Of a stretch of DNA of 64,000 nucleotides, positions 12,595 through 23,400 are shown piece by piece; positions within the stretch are counted from its first letter, which is position 1; each line of letters opens with the position of its first letter. This DNA is from Plecoglossus altivelis. Lineage: Eukaryota > Chordata > Actinopteri > Osmeriformes > Plecoglossidae. Location of the stretch: positions 11,490,282 to 11,554,281 of the forward strand of contig BROE01000022.1 of the NCBI GenBank assembly GCA_036571765.1, given 5' to 3'. Below the pieces are notes generated by a model, which did not search any database, was not told the origin of the DNA, and saw nothing but the letters and a program-made list of their open reading frames with translations. The position numbers and the translations under genes are program-made.

Positions 12595-14943
12595 CTCTAA
12601 CTGTAGCTGTTGGAGGAACCAGTGGAGGTGATAGGAAATGCTTTAGAGCTGAGGGCTTTTGACCGAATGGACGAGGACATTCGCCTTATAGGATACTTCA
12701 AGAACGAGGACTCTGAGCGTGAGTATCTGTGGGTTCAAAGTAGAAAGAATGTTGGTAGCGTGTGTCTTTGTGTGTGTCAAGAAGAGAGCAGCAGAGTGTG
12801 TATGTGTACAGGGCCTGTTTGTGTTTGTGTTTGGTGTGAGTTCTAGTGTCAATATGGTCTAAGGGAGCTGCATTCCCATGTACTGTGTTGGGGAATAACC
12901 ACTTGACTGATACCCTCTATAACAAACAGAGCACTTTAAACTTCATCATCTTCAGGGATTTACAGATCCAATTTTATCCTGCTCCCTGCAGCTGCGAGAG
13001 CCTTCACTTCCATGTAACAACTGACTGCTAGTGACAGCACGGTTACGTCAAATCTTACCATAGGGGATTGGAATAAGTGGTCAGAGTTCAACTATTTAAG
13101 TTCTCTTATGTGTCAAAGGCATTTTCCTAAAGGCCAGAGCAAAAATGCACAAGTGTGCAATGAGAGATGAGAGAACACACCTACTGAAATATATTGTACA
13201 TGAATGGATGACAACAAATAAAATAAAATAATAATGAAGCACACATGTTCTGCACTCATTTCCTTTCCTCCACATCCCCTCCTTTTATTCCCCTCTTCCT
13301 TCTTCTGCTCTCCCTCTTCTCTCATCTCATCCAGACTTTCTTTCCTTCAAGGAGGCAGCAGAGAAGTTCCAGCCCTACATCAAATTCTTTGCCACGTTTC
13401 AAAAATCTGTATGTCCAATCATATCTCATGCTATAGTTGAATCTACATTGCAATATTATCATATAAAACAACAAATATAAAGACAAATGAGGTAAAGGAT
13501 TTCTGACTTACATCTGCAATGATTTAGACATGGAGATCTTCTATGGCCTCCTGTTCTCTATATGAGTGGACTGGCCACCAAAAGCCATGAACAGAGGGGT
13601 GATCCAGGTTTGGCTGTCTGTGCTGTTTCAGGTGGCCAAGGAGCTGACCCTGAAGATGAACGAGGTGGACTTCTACGAGCCCTTCATGGAGGAGCCAGTC
13701 ACCATCCCAGACAAACCCAACTCTGAGGAGGAGCTGGTGGCCTTCATCACCCAGCACAGGAGGTATGAAGGGGGTCAGGATGGCGGGGGTGGAGAGATGG
13801 TGGGAAGAAGGGGATACAAGATGGGTGGAAGCTCCAGGATGGTGCAGATTTGGTTCACATTTAACACAGTATAGCTTTGAGCTGACAGTCAATTTTCAGT
13901 ACTAGTTCCTCAGTAGAGAGTTTCTATGTGTTGTTTTTCAGACCCACCCTGAGGAAGCTGCGAGCTGAAGACATGTTTGAGACCTGGGTAAGAATCTTTA
14001 AGACAGAATCCCTTAGACAGAATTCACCCACCCTCAAAGTAGACAAACCCACTGATAAGGTTATCATGCTCTTAGGAGGACGATGTCGATGGGATGCACA
14101 TTGTGGCCTTTGCAGAAGAGGAAGACCCTGGTAATAAATAACATCTGCAGCATCCTCTACAACATTGACCTGGTATAACAGAAAGGTACAGATAGGCAAA
14201 TCTGTAGTTCTTTATCTCCCCAGTCTTCTGTCCTGATCTGTCCTGCTTTGTCATGTCCCTTCCTGTCCACTCCTGTCCTACCCTCCTCTCCCACCCTATC
14301 CTACCCTTTCATATCCCCTCCTGTCCTACCCTCCTCTCCCACCCTATCCTACCCTTTCATGTCCCCTCCTGTACTGGCCTGTCCTGTCTTGTCCTGTGTG
14401 TTCTCAGATGGTTATGAGTTCCTAGAGATCCTGAAAGAGGTGGCTAGAGACAACACACACCACCCAGATCTCAGCATCATCTGGATTGACCCTGATGACT
14501 TCCCTCTGGTGCAAGAACACACACACACATACACTCACACACAATATTAGATGATCTTGCCATTCTAGCTGTCTGACCAGGTGTGACTGGATCTCTTATT
14601 GTTGTCTCCCCTCAGCTGATCCCCTACTGGGAGAAGACCTTCAAGGTTGACCTTTTCAGGCCTCAGATTGGAGTCGTCAACGTCAGCGATGTATGTTCCA
14701 CACCCAACACTCACCTAGGCAGCCAACAGCACCAGTCACTCATACACTTGTAACAAATCCTTGAAACTGGCCCCTGGCCACTATGTCTGTGTGCAGGCAG
14801 ACAGCATATGGATGGAGATGGATGATGAAGAGGATCTGCCAAATGCTCAGGAGCTTGAAAACTGGATAGAAGATGTCCTCTCAGGCAAGGTTAACACTGA
14901 GGATGACGACAATGACGATGATGACGATGATGATGATGAGGAA

Positions 14944-14979
<36 letters not shown>

Positions 14980-15123
14980 GAGGATGATGATAATTCCGAT
15001 AACAATGATGATGATGATGATGAGGAGGACGATGAGGAGGAGGACGATGAAGATGATGATGATGAGGAAGACGATGATGACGATGATGAGGAGAATGATG
15101 ATGATGATGATGATGATGAATAA
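9850..15123 (+). CDS. CASQ2: CASQ2, calsequestrin 2 (SR lumen Ca2+-binding protein), 448 aa, 11 coding exons
   Basis: This is a high-capacity Ca2+ buffer in the sarcoplasmic reticulum lumen that works with the ryanodine receptor complex. Exons: 9850-10089, 12166-12250, 12368-12468, 12607-12718, 13335-13408, 13632-13762, 13942-13987, 14076-14130, 14408-14508, 14616-14690, 14797-15123. All junctions are GT-AG and the phases fit, giving 449 codons with stop. A signal peptide (residues 1-20) precedes GLEFPRYDGKDRV. The three thioredoxin-like domains follow, with family blocks DFYEPFMEEPVTIPDKPNSE, SIIWIDPDDFPL and RPQIGVVNVSD (one NVS sequon). CASQ2 is chosen over CASQ1 from EILKEVARDNT, DLFRPQIGVVNV and WIEDVLSGKVNTED, and from VANGL1 beside it. 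Human CASQ2 has 399 residues. The extra length is mainly a C-terminal run of about 75 mostly Asp/Glu residues encoded by GAT/GAC/GAG repeats. The poly(A) signal is at 15595. Confidence 0.95.
10090..12165 (+). other. CASQ2 intron 1
   Basis: About 2.1 kb long. It opens with a purine-rich GAG/GGA stretch (10090-10300) that stays open on several frames, but a clear donor (GAG|GTAGG) ends the exon at 10089. Nothing else is recognised in it. Confidence 0.8.
12561..12590. repeat. (CT)15 microsatellite in CASQ2 intron 3
   Basis: CT repeats end about 17 bases before the exon 4 acceptor (exon starts 12607), so they form part of its polypyrimidine tract. Length variation could affect splicing. Confidence 0.9.
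14271..14370. repeat. 48-bp direct tandem duplication in CASQ2 intron 8
   Basis: The pyrimidine-rich block starting TCCTGTCCTACCCTCCTCTC at 14271 recurs at 14319 almost unchanged, just upstream of the exon 9 acceptor (exon starts 14408). Confidence 0.85.
14901..15120 (+). repeat. Coding GAT/GAC/GAG trinucleotide repeat (CASQ2 acidic tail)
   Basis: About 73 codons are almost all Asp or Glu, broken only by a few Asn and one Ser. GAT dominates, with runs of up to ten or more. The antisense reads as poly-Ser or poly-Ile frames, which are shadows. Confidence 0.95.
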
Positions 15124-15620
15124 ATCATGAATTTGTGGCATAATTGTTTGATTTGTCCAATCCCTGCACTGTTTGTACTGTTCAGTCAGCAGTGAGTAAA
15201 TTCAGAGGGAAAGGAGAGTTGTTTTCTAGATTACATTGTGTATGTAGAACCTCTCCATCATCGACCTAAGTCAGCCTCATGATCAGCCACATCATATTGT
15301 TATCTTTCCACTGAAATCCAAATCCCAAAACCAATATTAAGATGTTTTGTAACTTCTCAGTGCTGCGACACAAGATGTCCAACATTCTGAGAAATTAGCA
15401 TTTTCCAAGCCAAAGAGATTAATCTGTAAACAGGTGAAAGGAGACCAGTGTGTCAGTGTCAACCTGATCTATTGTTCAGCGTACTGGATTGCTAGAGGTT
15501 AACTCTTGTAGCTCTGCCAATACCTCCATTACTCAGTGTAAGGTGTACAGATTACTTTTTTCAATCTTTTCCACTATACATTTTCCTCAACTTCAATAAA
15601 GTCAACAAAGTGGTACTAGA
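15124..15620 (+). other. CASQ2 3'UTR
   Basis: AATAAA at 15595-15600 gives a 3'UTR of about 0.5 kb. VANGL1 converges from the other strand, with its own predicted end about 0.5 kb further on. Confidence 0.65.
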
Positions 15621-16104
15621 CTCTTGTACGTGTCCATTTGTACCAGTTTGAAGGGAATAATCGCATCTTGTTCAGCTCTCTCTTCCCCTCTTCATCCCAT
15701 CCCACCCACACAAGGATAATCTGCAGCATCGCTGTGTAGCATAACTGTGTGGTCATTTAATGATGTCCTTCATTTCCTCTCCTCTCCTCGTGCTGCCTTG
15801 GTTTCTCTGTTCATTTATGTCATGGAGATGTTCCTTTCCTTTCCCGGCTCATCCCTCAGTCTATATTTGCTGGGTGTGCAATTAAGGAAGAGGAGATGAA
15901 GAGTGGCAGGAGGGATCTCTGTGGTCTTATTCAAGGGCTGGGGGAAGGGAGCTATAGATACAAGTTCTCTGTCTTTCTTCTCTCTCTTTCTCCCTCTCTC
16001 TCACACACACACATTCACACAGCCATTTCAGACATGATTTTGAATGATTATTACACATGATGCCAAAACAACACCAAAGCACATGGTATCACATCATGTT
16101 GAAA
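15621..16104. other. Spacer between convergent CASQ2 and VANGL1 3' ends
   Basis: Pyrimidine-rich, with a short CT/CA stretch near 15975-16015. No gene is seen. Confidence 0.5.
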
Positions 16105-18332
16105 AACTTAATACAAAATGTTTATTTGTGCAAACGTGAATTTTGACAGAGTATTGGTGATATTGTGTTTTCCGTCTTTAAAAAAGGTTACCAGGTATAT
16201 CGTGGAACAGGATTGGTCTGCTGCAGGAAGACTCACACACACAGACTCCCTTGTTAAAAACAACAAGGTTCCTCCACTTTGAGTATAACACCTTAGATAC
16301 TGAATGTGTACATAAACATTGTGTTTATAAACTGAGGCACATCTGCTGTGAAGGAGACATCCAAACCACTTCCATCACTATAAAATGAACAATTGACAAA
16401 TACTTTACAATACTGACGACAATTATAGAACACTTCAATATCCTTTAAACACTGGTATAAATAGGAACATAGAAACAAGATTATTTGTCAACTAAAAACT
16501 ATAAAACATGGAAGTTATATTCATTCAAATAAATACGTTTTGATTGGAGCTCACAAAATTAGCACATTCTACCAGCTACAATTTCATCTTCACTAACTAG
16601 GGGGCAGTAATTAAATAGGCTAGCACCTTGTTTAGGGGAACTTCCATTTAGAAAATACCAAAGTTCACAATACCGAGACAGGGCTTATAAATGTATGTAC
16701 ATCTGAATAAATTAAAACATATTAAAAAAACAATGGTTTTGAAAAGTATTAAGATCAGAATCAGCATAAACAGGGAACGACCTATCATACAGTTGTGAGG
16801 GAAGCAAACTATTACTTAAAACGCAACATAGATTTCTATGAACTGGAACTGTAAGTGATACAAGGGGTATTACCTACACAATTTAGTTATTGTCTGTTCC
16901 ATTCTACTCAAGCGTTCAACCATTCTTAATGTGATATGATTTCCGAGTACAATAAACGGAATGTTTTTATCTAGAAATGAAAAAACATAACTCTGTGGCA
17001 TATGTTTGTCATTCAGATGTCAGACAAAATTGTCAGAGAAGTGTTTTCGTATAAAAATAACGGAAATTAAATCCCATAGGATGTCTATACACTCATACAC
17101 ACACACCCAAAACAATGATGGGTTCATCTTTGGGTTGCCATGGGTACTTCACTGGATGTTTCATACTACGTGAAGAAGTAAGTGTGTGCTAAACTTAATA
17201 AACTCAACATGTCTACATTTCAGACAACGTAGAAAATCATCCAACATTTCTCAAGTCGTACTATCAAAACGCATAACATCATTCAAATATAATAAAGCTT
17301 ACAGTTGTCCAGTCACAGCAAGAAGAGGAGCTGGAGGTGAGCTGAACGCAGCAGGTTTTGGTGAAGCACTGTAGGCATTCGGATCCCAAACACAGTGGCC
17401 ATCGTTGACGTAACCAACGTATGAAAGAAAACTGGGAGTAGGGTCATTTCCACGCAAAGCTCAACATTTATGAATGTGGACGTGAGAGGCTACAATTACA
17501 TCTCTCATCTAGTCTCAATTCATGTAGGCATTTATTCTAGTCGGTGTGGATTCATGGTGCAGCATAGTAAAGAAGATACTGAAAATGGAAAATGGTCATT
17601 CTAACTGGCATCTAAGCATATGCAGTCTTATATTCAACACTTCAAAATGTGTAGTCAATGGCAAAATATTTGATTGCTAAAGGCCTACGTCAACTATGTG
17701 TCATAAGTCCATAAATAATGTTATTGACTGATTGAATGCAACTAACGGGTTTAAAAGTTTTGCCCTTTACAGGTACAATGAAAACATCCATTTAAAAAAT
17801 ATCTCATGATGGAGCTTTTTGATTCAACTGCATTTTGAACACTTAATAGTCACCCAAACTCTTTGATACTGCACTCACACACACACACACACACACACTC
17901 TTAAATACACATAGCGTTCCCATATACATACAAACATCCACACAGAGATATTCACCATCACACCGAAAGAAAGGAGTTAGAGAAATGTGAGGGAGGTTCT
18001 TTTACAGTGCATAGAGAAATACCTGACCCGGTTCTAGTTAGAACCATCATCATCCTCCTTCCAGTGACTTCAGACGAAATACTTCATTCTATTAACAATA
18101 TCATATGCATATACCATGTAAGATTAACACATTGATTCCATCACTGCTACACATGATTTACAAGTGAAAAAAGGAAACAGTCATAGTATAAATAAAAGTA
18201 TAAAAGATTTCTAGTGACAGATTAAAAAAAAGGAAAATCCAATCCAAAACAGCGTCAATCCTGTCTTTGACTAATTCTGCCAATCAGATGTAAGTTCCTG
18301 ATCGGAGCAGCCAGTGAGCGCTCTGCACATCA
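16105..18332 (-). other. VANGL1 3'UTR
   Basis: A minus-strand AATAAA (TTTATT at 16121-16126) is the most distal clear signal before CASQ2, giving a 3'UTR of about 2.2 kb. It contains a short CA tract near 17877-17899. No other gene is seen. Confidence 0.5.
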
Positions 18333-20425
18333 TCAGACAGAAGTTTCTGATTGGAGGAGCAGAGTGAACTTGTGGGATTTAGGGTCTATGTACTCCTCGG
18401 TGAGACGGATGTATGGGATGGTCTTGACGGTGACGGCCAGACTGAAGTCCAGACAGCGCAGTAGGAACTCCGTCCCGTCCTTCAGACCGCTGGTCACTGC
18501 AGCCTCACTCACCAAGGTCCACTGGCCAGCCATCCAGCGCTCTGATCCATACTGTAAGGTCGGACCTGGGGCTAGGTAGGCCTCAAGAAAGGCCTGGACA
18601 CCCAACCCCCACACACCAGATATTATTACATCTAAAATATTATTTCATCCTCAAAATGAAATGTACAAAGATATCTATAACAATTCTATGTTTGGGTTCA
18701 GTGGTTTTACACAGGCTGTGACCGGATGCCATACTGTGTCTAGGGTGCAGAAGCCTGACTTTACCTTGGGGCTCATGTTGTGGGTGAGGCAGAAAGCCAG
18801 GTGTCTTTGGATGCTGTCCATGCTGTGGCAGTGCTGTCGCCGGGTGGCTCGGAGATACTTCTGCAGGGCGCGTGCCATGGAGGGGAAGATGGCAAGGGCA
18901 GCCTCCCGTACATCCATAACCTCAGAAGGCGACTCGCGCTTTTCCTCCTGACGCAGGCGGCGGACGTGCGTGAACGCCTCCTCCACTGCCACCACCAGTC
19001 TGGCAGTCACACAACAGACACACATACACAAATACTATGTTCAGAGAACCTCTCCTCTCCTGTCCTCTCCTGTCCTGTGCTCTACTCTTCCTCTCTCACC
19101 TGGCTCGGCGTTTCCGGACTCTTCTCTCGTGGTCGGCCTCTTCGTAGTACAGCTCGTTGTGGCTGGCATCTCTTCGCCTGGCTGCTGCCGTGATCATGGC
19201 ACGTGACTGCGCCCCCCCAGACTGCCCCCCCGCTGCCTGGCCTCCAACTGGGCTTCCGGAGTTATCTGGGCCTGTAAGGTCAGGGAACACATAGGTGTGA
19301 ATCTTAGGCACATAGTCTTTGTGCCCTTCATCAAGGCACTAAACCCCCAGCAGGCAGATAGATCTTGTCACAGGCAATATTCCTGTATTGATGTCAATAG
19401 TCTCATTTGTCAATCTCATCTAGAACTCAGGTGCAGAAATGATCTTAAGACAGGGCTCGCGTGAGAATCATAAAATGTTCTGTCACAGCTTAAGAATGGT
19501 GTTGGTTGAAAACCACTATTGTATTATGCCTAGTTTAGTAAATGAAGGCTATTGTACAAGTATATGTATGTGAATTCAGAACTAAATGTTCTGTTCAATT
19601 TTATCCCGTTCAAATAATCCTTTCATGGGGCACATACCTTTTAAAAATGCAAAGCACATAGGCTTAGGCTTTATCAGAACGGCTAATACCCTCCACTGCA
19701 TGTCATACTCTCACTTACGCCTTTTCTTTTCGTCAACGAGGTAAAAAAGCATAAAGACAGATCTAAAGAACACAAATTATAAAAATTATTCTGACATTGG
19801 TGGATCCTATAAATATTTATGACAGACAGAAATACTTCAAAGACTGCAGTTCCAGTTTGATCCAATTTTGTTGACGCCATACAGCAGCAAGTACCTAAAG
19901 AGGTAGTATTTGTGTGCGATTTTCTGAGTGTATATCAAACATGAGCCTTCTGAATCATACCGTGGAAGAGAGACAGAGAACACGTGAATGAGTGAGAGAG
20001 GGGAGAGGATGAGCCCAACCGTTATGAATTATTAGTAGGTAAAAACTCCACAGAGCTTTCATGTGGGGTAAGGGAGGAGCAATAAGCATGCCATCTATCC
20101 CAGCATGCACCTCTTCACATCAGAAAGCAGCTCGCTAACCAAGATCTACCCGACCATTAAACGACCACGAACGCTCCAGGCTCCAGTTTGGAAGCCTTTT
20201 AACCGGCGTATAGAGTGTGCAGCGTATGCCAGTGTAGGAGGGAGGCAGGGAAGCTGACGCATGGCTATGAAGTTGCTTTGTTGGATGCATGTCTGTGTGC
20301 TTATGGGTGTGGATCGGCAGACCGTATCTGTGTATTGTGAGTTTTTGGAGGGGGGGGGGTGTGGAGGAATAGTGAGGCAGTGACGCATGAGATGTGTACA
20401 GTTGCTTCCTGAGGTTAAGTGCTGT

Positions 20426-20474
<49 letters not shown>

Positions 20475-23400
20475 AAAGATGGATGCTGGTCATACCTATC
20501 AGGACTTACTGTTTGACAGGTATGTTCTCAGTTTGTTTTTAAAGGCTGAGGGCAGGAGGAAAGAGATTGGGAAGAGACAAAACCACAATGAGCTGGTGAA
20601 ACCAAGTAAATGAGGTATTTAGAGAGGGAGTGAATATGAAAAGTATGGAGAACACTACAACACTACACCTTCAACGGAGTAGATCTTGAGGCCGGCCAGA
20701 TGTTTGGCAGCACGGTGCTTAGAGGCAGAAAGAACAGCGGGGTTATGGAGAGGGAAATCCCGGTAGTAGAACTCCAGGAGGGACAGAGCGGCTCTCTGAA
20801 TACTGGAGAGAGAGACGGTAAGAGAGAGAGAGGGGGGGGGATTGCATTCAAAGGATATTATTAAGATCTGATATTATTAAAATACATTTGGGGAGGATTG
20901 CATTCAAAGGATAGTATTAAGATCTGATATTATTAAAATACATTTTTAATATATGAACAGCTTTCTTTCTCAAAAGCAGAACACAGGCATGTTGACCACG
21001 TCATCTTCTTAATTGTGCTTTCCCACAACATTAAATGTAGATTTAAAAATTACACTATGATAACCATGGACAACAATGCCGCTAAAAACATACTGACCCA
21101 TCAAGCCCTGGTGATTTTGCCCTTCTTTCCACGCCCTTCATAAGAACCACCCCCCCACATCTAACTGCAGAGTAGAGAGAGACTATGCTGGTGTATGCTA
21201 GGTAATGAGGTAAATTAATCATTGGCACCCGCCCAGGACACCGGCCACCAAGTCTACAAGCTGGGGCTCTGTTTGCATGTGAGCGCGCTCTGCCATCACT
21301 GAGGCATTCTCCAATTGAGGTATGTCGTTTCTGCAAGGTGGGTTGTGCAGAACAGCATGGCTAACTTCAGCTAAATTAACATCCACACAATTTATGGATG
21401 AATAACTTTTATACCACATCCCTCTGTAACATGGGCTGCAAATGTGTTTAGTTGATACACAGTAAAGAAAATGTTTGTCTAATAGGCATGACAAATGAGT
21501 GCAGGGAGCGCTAACAACACGCACACATGTAGGAAGTGTAAGATGTTTTCGGCTTTTGCCCCTCCTGTTCCACCTCCTCTGAGGATAGCCTGTAGCAGTG
21601 ATCCACCGCATCAAGCCCACCAAGGGGGGACATGCAAGTGTGTGAATGCGTCAGCGCCTGTGTGCTACCTGAGCCGTCCAAGGTTGTAGTGGCGAGTCTC
21701 CCCGTCGGTTGAGCGGATAACACACAAGCTGTAACATGGCTGCAGCTGTCGGATTTCCAGCAGCACGATAGCCAGGTAGTGGAGGAACAGCAGAGAGTCC
21801 ACCAGAGACACAGCAAACTGGACAATTCCCTGGTAGTCCTCATCCTGTCATACACAGACACACACTTTGCCAACTAGCAAACGCACGCACCCATGTAGGC
21901 AAGCCTGCACACTAACACACACACTGAGTAAAAAGACATCCGTTAAACACGTACTTGCGCGTCAAGGATGCGTACACCATAGAAGAGCCAGTAGGAGAGT
22001 GTGAGCAGGAGGGTGAGGGTGGCAAGCAGCGCTTTGAAAGCGCACACCCGTGGCAGGCTGGCGTGCGCCGGCCGCAGGAACAGGGCCCAAATGGCCAGGA
22101 GGAGGATGAGCAGCTTGAAGGAGACGGAGAGGAAGAGACCCTCGCAGGCAGAGCCGCAGGCACGAAGTCGGTCGGGCCAGAGCAGAGCCGGGAGCACCAG
22201 GAAGGCCAGGGGGGAGGCTAGGACCAGAAGCAGGAGAGAGACGCCCAGGGCCAGGGGAGCGTAGCGCTGACAGGCCTGCCCTCCATCCTCCTCAGTTTCC
22301 TTCCCCAGACCCACAACCTCCTCCTGGGACAGACTCAGCTCGGACGTCCCCGTCACGGCCGTGGTGGTTTCTCCCCAGTTCTCATCCTGATTGGGCGGAG
22401 GAAGAGAGAGGCAATGTTGGAAGTACCACCCGACAGTAAATCTTCAGTATCGATTCACCTGTAACTTCTTCAGTAGAACTCTCTTGTTCAGACGCATGCA
22501 GGCAAGTAAACACATTTGCACCAGTGTTTCCACGGATGTTTGCTTTCCATACTGCCTTCCAGTCTATACATACATAATTCTGTGACAGACTCTTACCTCT
22601 GTAGATGTAGTACTGCATGATAAGCCTCAGACAGCTCACAATACCCAGATAGTGATGAGCGCGCACGCACACACACACACAGGCACACTAACGCCAGTTT
22701 GCCTGTTCCGCTCTCATTGCTGACGTTCTCTATGTATTCTTGTCTTCCTCAGTGAAGGAGCGAGGAAAATTGGAAATCTGTTCTGTTCCACTTCAATGCA
22801 ACATTTCCTCTACACGCTGGATTGTGTGTGAGGAATAAGTGTGTTTATGCGTGTGCGTCAGCGCATACCATCAACCACTGTCCAATCAGATGACAATATG
22901 AAGAGACTGAATGTTGAGTTATTGTGGGTGGTGAAGTTTCATTAGCCAGACCATAATACAGCAAACACAGTTTCTTGTTTCAATCCTCCAGACACAGACA
23001 CAGACACACACACACACACACACTGGCTAACACACATTGCTCCGCTTGCCATATCTGCCCACCACTGATGATGCATGCCATCAGAAAACAAGATGGAAGA
23101 GAGGAAGAGACCCAGTTAATTGCTACTAACTCTAACCCTGAAATCTTTCAGATTTAATCTCAGTATCTTAATGCAGTCTGCAGTCACAAGATTTTGTCTC
23201 GAAAAAGCCCAACAGATGATGAAACTGTTGAAATATGTAGAAGCCTGTTTACCTAATAATTATCAGTGGTTATCTTTTGTTACAGCATGTCTCAGCTAAC
23301 ACATACCAGGCCTTAACCACAGCTACAGACCCTTAACACTGCTCTCTCAACTAACACACATCAGGCCCTGAACACAGCTATAGACCATTAACACTTCTGT

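Noticed and set aside
14847..15141. Antisense poly-Ser and poly-Ile frames and a plus-strand poly-Met frame
   Set aside because: Shadows of the CASQ2 acidic-tail codons.
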